Of a DNA stretch of 64,000 nucleotides, positions 56,201-64,000 are shown piece after piece. This DNA is from Petunia secreta (taxonomy: Eukaryota; Streptophyta; Magnoliopsida; Solanales; Solanaceae): the NCBI GenBank assembly GCA_029990175.1, contig JARKIP010000017.1, positions 16,572,001-16,636,000 of the forward strand. Reading direction: 5' to 3'. The position numbers and the translations under genes were made by a program. The first letter of the stretch is position 1. The number at the start of each line of letters is the position of its first letter. The notes beneath the pieces were generated by a model that saw only the letters and a program-made list of their open reading frames with translations, ran no database searches and had not been told where the DNA came from.

Positions 56201-57265
56201 TGCACCCTTTACCAATACGGAGTGATAAGACTAGAATCCTGAAGATTATAAATGGGAAATAAAATTGTCTAGCAGCAAATTTAGATGGAAACTACCTTAC
56301 TAAATTAAATTTCTGAATTATTTGGGCTAAGCAATCATTGCACACCAATACACCACTCAACAAAACCAATCTTAAAATACAAAAGAGGAACTTCAAGCAC
56401 TAGTTAACAACTAAGCTATAAGAACCAACTACAGTGAGAAAAAGGGGAAAAAATGTCCTATCACCATTTGCACATTAAACATGTACAGTACCACTATCCA
56501 AAGGAGAATGTTAAACACAACATTCAGAGCAGAAGGTGAAGTTAAGAAAAAAGTAGAAAAATTACTGGTAAGATAGAAGATAGCCTTCCATTCAATACTA
56601 CTCAGACAGCCTTGGCACTTCTAGTTCTAGCAACCGCAAAGTTACAGGGAATGTACCGCCGAATGACAACACAAACGGCAGAAGTTCAAGATTTTTGGAT
56701 ACAGAGATAACTAAATGAATCTTACACACAATTCTTATTCAACAAAACCAATATCACGTAAATAAAACAGCAACTAGGCATAGCTCTTACATGAGTATTG
56801 ACTAATCAGAATAATGGATATCAAAGCAACACAGATATAGTTCAAATCTACACTTCAAGCTTCGTCAAGGAAAAATCTCACAGCAAAGATTGATGAACCA
56901 ATCAACTTGCTGCACCAACTAAGTGTCACGACCAAATTAGTTGGGTTGGCTATTGAATCACCACTATCCATTTCGTTCTAATTAGACCCCTCTCATTCCA
57001 ATACTCGATAAATTATGTTTGTAACACTGAAGTTATCTACATTTTCTACTAACATACAAATCCCCAAAGAAGAGAATAAAGAAACTCCTAGGAAATAGTT
57101 GGACAAAATGTAGGTGTACCTACAAGTCTAAAGCTTAAATCTCATCCAGTCCAGATTGCTAGCTTAACCAAAACAAATCCTCAACCTCACCAGCTCCTTA
57201 TACCACTATTAGAAAGAAACTTCGTCTTTAGCCAAATAATTAAAGATATGCATATCTTCAAGACA
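53205..57265. other. 3' flank of trihelix gene; no protein-coding gene recognised
   Basis: AT-rich, with only short frames. It may hold 3' exons, introns or UTR of the minus-strand gene that starts at 58213. At 54300-54950 the minus strand has an LTR-like layout with a TATA box (ctataaatactt, about 54637-54650). Near 56922 the phrase tgtcacgacca resembles a chromovirus LTR end. Neither is sufficient to define an element. Confidence 0.4.
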
Positions 57266-58213
57266 TTATTCACTATACATGTCAAGAAAGCAAGTCTCAA
57301 ACTTTGATGCTGATAAATGGCGCAAGTAATTAGGTTTACCATCAGAAGTGGAGCGTTTGGCTTGCTTAATATTCTGAACCTCCAAATCCTTAGCAAACTG
57401 CACAAACATATGCATCCTTTGAACCTCCAAATCCTTAGCAAGCTGCATCCTCTTCTTCTCTAACTCCACCATTTGCTTCTGCTTCATAACTTCAACCCTC
57501 TCGTAAGTCTCTCCAAACTTCTCGATCGCCTTTGCCAGCATCCGAATTCCCTCCCCCTCCTCCCTAGTCTCCTCAATTTCCTCCTCATCCTCCTCCAAAT
57601 CCTCCTCAGAATCAACATCAGCGGCCGCAGCAGCAGCAGCCGCCACAGCTGAATAATTCCTCCTGAAGTAAGAATCATCCACAGACGGCGCCAATGGCCT
57701 TTTCTGAGGCAAAATCACCGGTGTTGCTGTCGCAGTTGCTATCGGCCTCGGGTAAGGCAATGGCACACCCATCGGTACAGCCATCGGCACTGGAGGCGGT
57801 AACGACATCACCGGAGGCGTATATTTAGCAACCTGATACTGATGCTTAACACTATTTCCAATTAAAACATCAAGGCGATTAAAAAAAGGCCACGATGAAA
57901 TTAGGGTTCCATTAGATTCAACAATCTTAGCTTTTTCAATCTTATACTTCTTCTTTAAAGTATCGATTCGATTTTTACATTGAACATCTGTTCGTTGAGT
58001 CTTCTTAGTATGTCCATGTAAAGCATTGACAGCATCAGCCACTTGTTGCCAGTCTTTTTGACGCAGATTTCCTCTATTTAATTCCATATACCTTTTTCCC
58101 CATGCATCTACTAGTGTTGATGTTGCTTCTTCACTCCAACAATCCTCGCGGAATGGCATTGGCCTTGTCGGCGGGGTTTGATTCATCATCGTATATTCTA
58201 TAATTTCTCCCAT
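57266..58213 (-). CDS. Trihelix transcription factor (SIP1/ASIL-like clade)
   Basis: 315 codons from the chosen start MGEIIEYTMMNQ; a second possible start is the MM at residues 9-10. The open frame extends 57 codons further upstream, but that part is Ser-rich and looks like 5' UTR. The Myb/SANT-like trihelix DNA-binding domain spans about residues 24-92 with the three core tryptophans W26, W38 and W55, then RTDVQCKNRIDTLKKKYK. A Pro-rich middle, an Ala run, an acidic stretch (EEDLEEDEEE) and a Glu/Lys/Met-rich coiled coil follow, the usual layout of this clade. Such proteins act in the nucleus, often as repressors of seed or stress genes. The coiled coil holds a 15-residue duplication. The last ~20 residues may be intron read-through: a good splice donor (atg|gtaaac) lies at about 57339. 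It is the only intact host gene here. Confidence 0.9.
   Translation of the reverse strand: MGEIIEYTMMNQTPPTRPMPFREDCWSEEATSTLVDAWGKRYMELNRGNLRQKDWQQVADAVNALHGHTKKTQRTDVQCKNRIDTLKKKYKIEKAKIVESNGTLISSWPFFNRLDVLIGNSVKHQYQVAKYTPPVMSLPPPVPMAVPMGVPLPYPRPIATATATPVILPQKRPLAPSVDDSYFRRNYSAVAAAAAAAADVDSEEDLEEDEEEIEETREEGEGIRMLAKAIEKFGETYERVEVMKQKQMVELEKKRMQLAKDLEVQRMHMFVQFAKDLEVQNIKQAKRSTSDGKPNYLRHLSASKFETCFLDMYSE
57375..57464 (-). repeat. In-frame 45-base tandem duplication in trihelix gene
   Basis: The segment starting tgaacctccaaatccttagc occurs at 57375 and 57420 with one difference in the first ~26 bases. It repeats the peptide AKDLEVQ in the coiled coil without shifting the frame. Confidence 0.85.
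57622..57652 (-). repeat. Alanine-coding GCN microsatellite
   Basis: A run of gcagcagcagccgcc-type codons encodes eight or nine consecutive alanines just before the acidic stretch of the trihelix protein. Such runs commonly vary in length between alleles. Confidence 0.8.
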
Positions 58214-58878
58214 GAATGAATTAGTCGAGATGTACGAATAAATAAAGGAGGAAGAAGAAGAAGAAGAAATAAGGAAAAGTAGGTATTTTGGCTTTGGGGA
58301 AAAAAGAGAGAGGGGAAAATAAGCGGCGAAGAGGGAGCGCCGGTTGGCGACAGGAAAGGCGCGTGAGAGGCATGTGAATGACATAAGGGGGCATTCATGA
58401 TTGGCTAAAGTCGCCGGGGGCTAGGTACGGAAAAGGCGCGTGAATGGAACGAATAGAGCAAGGCAAGTAAAGAACGGGCCGGACGGTTTTGGGGGTTAGG
58501 AGCAATTGTGTTACGTTACGTCCTTGTCATAGATGCCGATTATAGTTATTTTTTTGAAAAAAGATAATTCACGGACCGGACGGGAAACGGGTTTGGTCAG
58601 ATTTGCATTTTCGTACTGGTATCTCTTGCCAAATTTGTCATTTTAATGCTTTTGAAAACTATTTTAATTTTTACCTCTACTTTGTCCTTTATATGTAGTT
58701 TGTTTATGTTTCGGAAGTATTTGGAAATTTAAAAAAAAATAAAAGTTTCTTTATTCTGGTTATAAAAGCTCCATCCATCAAACAAAATAACTTTTGCAAA
58801 AATTAAAAAAAGGATATTCAACTATATTTTAGGAGAAAGATGAAACAAATTCCAAATTTATGAAAAAATTACGATGAG
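58214..58878 (-). promoter_or_regulatory. 5' UTR and promoter region of trihelix gene
   Basis: This separates the start codon from the LTR of element C, which points the other way. A purine-rich run (gaagaagaagaagaagaa, 58250-58270) close to the start codon is CT-rich on the transcript strand, as in many plant 5' UTRs. No convincing TATA box was located. 58660-58878 is AT-rich. Confidence 0.5.
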
Positions 58879-59439
58879 TGTTGTATTGGGTGAAAAGTAA
58901 CGTGCTTGGTCAGCACCTCGGAATGGTTAACCGAAGAGAAAGCGAGCCGACGCTCCGAAGAGAAATGGTTAAACCCGCGACTAAGTCACCGAAGTCAAGT
59001 TTTAACGCCGCTATCGAAGGCGGGTCGAACACCGAGCTTCGGTGACACGCCCTCTTATCCGAACAGCAAGGTCAAATTGCCGAAGCCTTGTGACCAGGCT
59101 TCGGTAACCACCTCGGTTCCAGCGGCTTTGCAGCCCACTACTTTACCCCCCACTAACTCCTCCATTTAATGTCCAGATCGTGGGAAGATGCACTACCTGA
59201 TGGTGGAGAACGTGGGCAAGGCCCTTAGGCCTATAAATAGTAGATCATTTTGTATCATAGGGATCCAGAAATTCATACTGAAACTCTGCCCAAATTTGTA
59301 CTCACAATCAAATATAAAAATACAGTTATTTTTCCGCATTTATATCTTTTTCGTGTGTTTGTTCAACTTTGATACGAAGAATTGCTTATATTCGAATCCA
59401 AATTCGATTTGTACTCCTAAACTGATTTAGGCCCATACA
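58879..59439 (+). repeat. 5' LTR of element C
   Basis: The right end is CA at 59438-59439, three bases before the primer site. The left end is proposed at tgttgtattggg. A TATA box (tataaata, 59232-59239) lies mid-LTR. The U3 part is GC-richer, with many ccgaag and cttcggt motifs in both orientations and a direct repeat ccgaagaga near 58934 and 58956. It is 561 bases long if the left end is right. Confidence 0.75.
59232..59239 (+). promoter_or_regulatory. TATA box of element C LTR
   Basis: tataaata, preceded by the GC-rich U3 and followed by an AT-rich R-U5 that ends about 200 bases later. It is directed rightward, away from the trihelix gene. Confidence 0.7.
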
Positions 59440-59442
59440 AAT

Positions 59443-59460
59443 TGGCGCCGTCTGTGGGGA
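59443..59460 (+). promoter_or_regulatory. Primer-binding site of element C
   Basis: tggcgccgtctgtgggga lies three bases after the LTR. It differs from the initiator-Met sites of elements A and D. A related sequence occurs at 42520-42536 in the minus-strand copy, supporting a shared lineage. I cannot name the tRNA from sequence alone. Confidence 0.7.
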
Positions 59461-59530
59461 TATAAGCAGTAACGCTTTGTTCCAAAGTTTCACATCCATT
59501 TTTCATCAAAGCTTACGATTCTACAACGTT

Positions 59531-60616
59531 ATGGCTTACAATGGCGGTAACAATAGTGAACGGGCTGACGTTCCGTTGAACCAACAGCCCATCTCACCAA
59601 TGACAATTGAAGAATTCCAGATTTATGTTGTCACTACGCTGCGAGCTCTCCAAAATAGACAGGATGAGCAAGCGAACATTAATGCTGAGTTTCGCGCTTC
59701 GTTAGAGGTGAGGAACAGTGCTGCCCCAAACAGCACCCAGCCTTCGGCTCCTGGTGGAGACATTCCGCTCTTCGTTCCTCTGGGCGCGATAACAGGGGGA
59801 CCTCACAACGGGGCCACGTCTGGGGGCTCGGGGAACAATCCAACTACTACGCCACACTTCGAGATGGTTCCCACCGTGGCTGAGACAACGTCCTCGGTTG
59901 ATGTTGAAAAAATGAGCAGGGAGATCGAGGCTCGCATCGAGGCGCGCGTGGAAAAGCGCCTCGAGGGCGTGCCGGGGATAACAAAGGAGGAAGATGACCT
60001 CGATATCGATCAATACAGGGAGCTGCCCTTCAAGCCAGAAGCGGCTCCAGCCCCAACTCCCAAGGGCTTCAAACTCATATTCTTGAAGAAATACGATGGG
60101 ACCACCGATCCCAAAGAACACATAAGAGAATATATGGCAATGGTGAAGAGCAACGACTTAACGGCTATACAGCTCGAGTCGATGTTCTTGAAGAAATTCG
60201 GGGAGTCATTAGAGAAGGGGGCTCTTCGTTGGTATATGTGTCTGCCAGTGGGATCGATTTCCTCATTTAAGGAAATGTCTAGCGCCTTCATCAAGGCGCA
60301 CACCGGTGCACAAAAGATCCTCCAAAGAAAGGAGGATATATGTGAAGTAAAACAAAAGCCCGGTGAGCCACTCAAAGAATTTCTTGAGTGATTCCATGTC
60401 GAACGCATGGAATTACCTCGGATGGACGATACCTTGGCCATCATGGCATTTGAAAAGGGTATCAACATTCGCAACTCTGACGCTACCGCCGAATTGCAAA
60501 AAGAACTCCAACAATATCAGGTCCTAACGTGGGAGGATCTGCATAGGCGTACTTACTCCAAAATCAGATTGGAGGAGGCTAAATTCAAGAACCGAGGTTA
60601 TCATCAACGAAACTGA
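59531..60616 (+). pseudogene. gag: Element C gag
   Basis: The start ATG at 59531 gives MAYNGGNNSERADV; upstream codons are leader. A variable N-terminus is followed by a Glu/Arg-rich helix (REIEARIEARVEKRLEG) and the Gag core with KKYDGTTDPKEHIREY, LEKGALRWYMCLPVGSISSF and FIKAHTGAQKILQRKEDI. A single in-frame TGA at 60389-60391, probably from CGA, splits it, and the same frame continues to a TGA at 60614-60616. Gag forms the particle that packages element RNA. Confidence 0.9.
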
Positions 60617-60783
60617 GGCGAATCTTCAAATCGTGCCGAGGCACCACGAAGTAACCCGAAGGGAGGTATGAGCCATATACCTCGACAAGGCAGCATGTCA
60701 GCCAAAGTCTGGGAAACACCCTCGGTAGTTCATACCCAAATTCTCACATAAGCCAAAGGCTCGGAGGGAAGGTTCAACCCAAT

Positions 60784-61749
60784 ATGAACCAAAGAAATCC
60801 CTCAAGCTCCGCTTCGGCCCCAAAAAAGGATCTACCTCGGATCCAAGACTACAACTTCAACATATCGACCTCGGAGCTGGTCAATGTAGTCAAGGGGACT
60901 GCCGGGGTAAGGGCTCCCAAGGATATGAGGGACAGACAAAAGAGACCACAATCTGCATTGCGAATTCCACGCAGATTATGCCATAGGACCGAGGATTGCA
61001 AAGCCTTGCGCCTCGAGGTAGCTCACTTGCTGAAGAAGGGAGTTTTGGCCGACTTCCTTACTGACAAAGGGAAAGATAATTTTTCCAAGAACCGAGGCGA
61101 TGGACAACCACCTCGGGCTAGACCCCCAGAGAGAGTAGTGAATGTCATTACCAGGGGATCAGAGGTGAACGGCGTAAATTTCGCCGCGGCCAAGAAATTT
61201 GCCAAGCTCTCCATCACCATGGAGAAAAGAACCCGAGTTGGAGGCTCGGGCAAAGAGATTGTGTTTGACGATGATGGCTGTGATGGGATGATGTTCCCTC
61301 ATCACGATGCTTTAGTTATCATGCTAAGAATCAACGACTCTGACATCAAAAGTGTCTTGATCGATCCCGGTAGCTCAGTTAATATAATCAGCTACGGGGC
61401 TGTTAAGAAAATGTGGCTAAAAGGGGAAGTTGTCCCCAAATCAACAGTGTTAGCTAGCTTCAACAACTCCACGGAGAAAACGTTGGGTGAGATCACACTC
61501 AAGACATTCGCCGAGGGGGTTACCAAAGAAACACTGTTCCAAGTCATGCCCGAGGATCTAGCTTACAATGTGATCCTCGGAAGGCCATGGATCCACTCCA
61601 TGGAAGTTGTCCCCTCCACCTTGCATCAAGTGATTAAATTCCCTACACCTTGGGGAATTCGATCAATCAAAGGGGAGCAACGAGTAGCTAGGGAGTGCTA
61701 TTCAGTTGCATTAAAGAGTGGAGTCGCCCTGATCGGGCCAAAGCAATAG
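60784..61749 (+). CDS. Element C zinc-knuckle and protease segment
   Basis: 321 codons. The region around residues 60-85 corresponds to the CCHC knuckle, but the first half (CEFHADY) lies in a different frame; only HRTEDC remains in frame, so a one-base change has broken it. FPHHDALVIML leads into the protease with active-site D194 in VLIDPGSSVNIISY and the C-terminal motif ILGRPWIHSMEVVPSTLHQV. The 168 bases after gag (60617-60783) are non-coding or shifted gag tail. The first Met need not be native, because the polyprotein was probably continuous. Confidence 0.85.
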   Translation: MNQRNPSSSASAPKKDLPRIQDYNFNISTSELVNVVKGTAGVRAPKDMRDRQKRPQSALRIPRRLCHRTEDCKALRLEVAHLLKKGVLADFLTDKGKDNFSKNRGDGQPPRARPPERVVNVITRGSEVNGVNFAAAKKFAKLSITMEKRTRVGGSGKEIVFDDDGCDGMMFPHHDALVIMLRINDSDIKSVLIDPGSSVNIISYGAVKKMWLKGEVVPKSTVLASFNNSTEKTLGEITLKTFAEGVTKETLFQVMPEDLAYNVILGRPWIHSMEVVPSTLHQVIKFPTPWGIRSIKGEQRVARECYSVALKSGVALIGPKQ

Positions 61750-61881
61750 CAACGACAGGAACCGGGGTCAAGCGGGGAGGACGCCCGAGGAGAAGTCGAA
61801 AAGATTCCAGCCTGTATTCAAGAGCCTCGGAAGCAAAAGGCCGAGGACTCAATTGTCGAAGAACTGGAGTCTTTCACCCTA
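61750..61881 (+). other. Protease-RT linker, shifted frame
   Basis: The linker is readable in more than one frame, with an acidic segment (EELESFTLLEDFPDR) leading into the RT frame. It indicates that protease and RT were once joined and are now separated by a stop and frame change. Confidence 0.5.
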
Positions 61882-63180
61882 TTGGAAGATTTCCCCGATA
61901 GGAAAGTGTTTGTCGGCTCGGAGTTGGACCCGGAGTCGAAAAAGGCGATTATAGAAGTTTTGAAGTCCAACCATGATTGTTTTGCTTGGTCCCATTCAGA
62001 CATGACAGGTATCGATACGGAGATCATAACCCATAAACTGAATGTGGACCCAAAATTCACCCCGGTGAAGAAGAAGAAAAGACCTCATGCCGGGGTCAAA
62101 AAGAAGGCGATCGAGGATGAAACCGCCAAGCTACAAGAAAATGGTTTCATAAGAGAGGTGAAATACCTTAAATGGCTGGCCAATGTTGTGGTTGTACCGA
62201 AGAAGAATGGCAAGTGGAGAATGTGTGTAGACTATACTGACTTAAACAAAGCTTGCCCCAAAGATTCATATCCATTGCCACAAATTGACAGGTTAATAGA
62301 CTCCACGGCTGGACACAAACTATTGACCTTCTTGGATGCATATTCGGGCTATAATCAGATCCTCATGGACCCGAAGGACGAAGAGAAGACCTCGTTCATC
62401 ACTGACCGAGGTACCTTCTGTTACAAGGTGATTCCCTTCGGTTTGAAGAACGTCGGGGCGACCTACCAAAGGTTGGTATGTCGTATGTTTAAAGAATATA
62501 TTGGAAAGTCTATGGAGGTCTACATAGACGATATGCTCATCAAATCGATCCAAACGGAGGATCATTTGAACCATCTAAGGAAAGCCTTTGTTGTATTGAG
62601 GCAATACGGCATGAAGTTGAACCCTGAGAAGTGCGCCTTCGGCGTCGGATCAGGCAAATTCTTAGGATTCATCGTCTCTGAACGAGGAATCGAGGCCAAC
62701 CCAGATAAAATCAAAGCTATTGAAGAAATCCCCGAGGAGCTAACCGGGGTGAAAGAAGTTCAACGATTGACTGGCCGAGTCGCCGCCTTGAGTCAATTCA
62801 TCTCAAGGTCCTCGGAGCGATGCCACCAGTTCTTCTCCATGTTGAGAAAAAACAATCACTTCGAATGGACACCGGAGTGTAAACAAGCGTTGAAAGATTT
62901 AAAACAATATTTGGCTAACGCACCGTTGCTTGCCAAGCCAAAAGAAGGTGAAACATTGCTGGTCTACTTGGCAGTGTCCGAGGTGTCAGTCAGCACTGTG
63001 ATGGCTCGGGAAGAAGATGGCAAACAACAGCCCATCTATTATGTGAGCAAGACACTCCTCGACGCTGAAACCAGGTATCCACATTTGGAGAAATTAGCAC
63101 TTGCTTTACTTGTTACTGCTCGGAAACTACGACCCTATTTTCAATGTCACCCAATAGCAGTAGTTTCAACCTTCCCTTAA
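61882..63180 (+). CDS. pol: Element C reverse transcriptase and first RNase H
   Basis: 432 codons; the first Met is internal to a former polyprotein. After FAWSHSDMTGI (residues 34-44), RT shows VVVPKKNGKWRMCVDY (103-118), catalytic D152 in FLDAYSGYNQI, IPFGLKNVGATYQRL, and YIDD at 214-217 with D216 and D217. The thumb and LTGRVAALSQFISRS follow. The first RNase H has YLAVSEVS where an active enzyme has an Asp, so this domain lacks its first catalytic residue. A one-base shift near 63170 ends the frame; the domain resumes in the next frame. Confidence 0.9.
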   Translation: MEDFPDRKVFVGSELDPESKKAIIEVLKSNHDCFAWSHSDMTGIDTEIITHKLNVDPKFTPVKKKKRPHAGVKKKAIEDETAKLQENGFIREVKYLKWLANVVVVPKKNGKWRMCVDYTDLNKACPKDSYPLPQIDRLIDSTAGHKLLTFLDAYSGYNQILMDPKDEEKTSFITDRGTFCYKVIPFGLKNVGATYQRLVCRMFKEYIGKSMEVYIDDMLIKSIQTEDHLNHLRKAFVVLRQYGMKLNPEKCAFGVGSGKFLGFIVSERGIEANPDKIKAIEEIPEELTGVKEVQRLTGRVAALSQFISRSSERCHQFFSMLRKNNHFEWTPECKQALKDLKQYLANAPLLAKPKEGETLLVYLAVSEVSVSTVMAREEDGKQQPIYYVSKTLLDAETRYPHLEKLALALLVTARKLRPYFQCHPIAVVSTFP

Positions 63181-63401
63181 GGAATATATTGCATAAACCG
63201 GAGTTATCAGGGAGGTTATCCAAATGGGCGGTAGAGTTAAGCGAGTATGACATTACCTATCAACCTCGGACTGCCATTAAGTCCCAAGTCTTGGCAGACT
63301 TCGTGGCTGATTTTAGTATTGAAATTTTGCCCGAGGCGGAAAAGGAAAACTCCATGGCAAAAGGAACCTCTTCGGGATTATGGATACTTTACACCGATTG
63401 A
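63181..63401 (+). pseudogene. pol: Element C first RNase H, C-terminal part, and linker
   Basis: Shifted by one base from the RT frame, this reads NILHKPELSGRLSKWAVEL, ITYQPRTAIKSQVLADFVADF and then a linker to WILYTD. The final TD is the start of the second RNase H. A TGA at 63399-63401 follows, probably from GGA, as the next codons continue in frame. Confidence 0.85.
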
Positions 63402-64000
63402 GCAACAAACTCCAAAGGTTCAGGGTTAGGCATAGTCTTGAGAGCACCCACCGGGGAGAAAGTTAGGCATTCGGTTCGGTTCAAGAAAGTAACCAACAAC
63501 GAGGCAGAATATGAGGCAGCTTTAGCAGGTTTGGAGCTGGCTAAGGAAATGGGGGTTGAAAGAATCGAACTGAGGTGTGATTCACAGTTGGTAGTGAACC
63601 AAGTCCTCGGGGATTATACGGCTCGGGAGCCCATAATGCAATTATACTTGGATCAAGCACAAAGGATCTTGGCACAATTCCAAGAATGGCGAGTTAAACA
63701 AGTGCCTCGGGAGGAAAATACTGAGGCTGATGCTTTGGCAAATCTCGGTTCGACGATCGACGAAGCTCACTCGGGGACTGACTCAGTGGTTCGGCTGCTG
63801 TCCGCACAAATGAGAGAGATGAAGTTGCAAGTTAAATTGGTGGACAACCGATGGGATTGGCGAAGTAAGTTCATCTCCTACTTCGACTCGAGGACTGTCC
63901 CCCAAGAAAAAAAAGAAGCAAAGAAGTTAAGGACCCAAGCAGCCTCGTATCACTTGATCGAGGGTAACCTATACAAAGGTTATATTGCGGCCCGATGGCC
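63402..64000 (+). pseudogene. pol: Element C second (archaeal-type) RNase H, runs off window
   Basis: Open to the window end in the frame of the preceding segment. It has GSGLGIVLRAP, the Glu motif TNNEAEYEAALAGLELA, the Asp motif ELRCDSQLVVNQ and the final Asp in NTEADALANLGS, so with the Asp just before the TGA all four acidic residues are present. This extra RNase H marks the Tat lineage and may supply the activity lost from the first. After about 63750 the integrase-proximal linker begins (YHLIEGNLYKGYI). Confidence 0.9.

Larger units (their letters stand above)
58879..64000 (+). mobile_element. Tat-type Ty3/gypsy element C (5' part, continues beyond window)
   Basis: In order: LTR, primer site, gag, protease, RT, RNase H, then a second (archaeal-type) RNase H, which is a hallmark of the Tat lineage. 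Integrase and the 3' LTR lie outside the window. One TGA in gag, a broken zinc knuckle, a one-base shift in RNase H and one TGA at the start of the second RNase H are seen, so it is probably inactive, yet much better preserved than the two minus-strand copies. Confidence 0.9.

Noticed and set aside
56922..56990. tgtcacgacca phrase resembling a chromovirus LTR end
   Set aside because: Similarity lasts only about 11 bases and no other LTR features follow.
58214..58384. 57-codon upstream extension of the trihelix frame
   Set aside because: It is Ser/Phe/Leu-rich, encoded partly by a simple repeat, and absent from the family layout as I know it, so treated as 5' UTR.

Overview
The window looks like repeat-rich nuclear DNA of a flowering plant. 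The retroelement lineages (Athila-like, Tekay/Del-type chromovirus, Tat-type with a second RNase H, L1 and RTE LINEs, Stowaway-like MITEs) and the single host gene, a trihelix transcription factor, are all plant-specific. The LTR and LINE families remind me of Solanaceae, but that is inference. There are no bacterial features and no rRNA or tRNA genes that I can see.

Layout. 1-1335: fold-back repeats and an LTR-like segment. 1336-4755: truncated minus-strand Athila-like Ty3/gypsy remnant. 4774-9277 and 19552-20112: plus-strand Ty3/gypsy element (element A), split by a nested minus-strand Tekay-type chromovirus at 9278-19546 (element D). D has both LTRs, a 5-bp target duplication, a primer site and a polypurine tract. 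20231-21136: 5'-truncated LINE piece with a 14-bp target duplication. 21151-23520: AT-rich non-coding repeats. 23521-26042: another chromovirus-type LTR. 26043-29184: no gene recognised. 29185-36341: nearly full-length but dead L1-type LINE on the minus strand. 36342-38250: minisatellites that may belong to a Mutator-like element. 39000-43030 and 46340-48530: two decayed minus-strand Tat-like elements. Between them lie an LTR fragment (44085-45360) and an RTE LINE (45390-46200). 48600-53204: transposon ends, an RTE tail, microsatellites and MITEs. 57266-58213: the only convincing host gene. 58879-64000: the 5' part of a plus-strand Tat-type element (element C), which runs off the window.

How the parts relate. 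Almost all coding potential belongs to reverse-transcribing elements, and every one carries stops, frameshifts or deletions, so none looks autonomous. D and C are the youngest looking. The two LTRs of D differ at roughly 2-3% of sites in the first ~460 bases compared by eye. The trihelix gene is transcribed leftward, and the LTR of C starts about 665 bases upstream of its start codon in the opposite orientation. I found no evidence for a new biological system. The most interesting points are the nested insertion, rearranged element remnants, minisatellites inside LTRs, a possible family of long terminal ends, and an in-frame 15-codon duplication in the trihelix gene.
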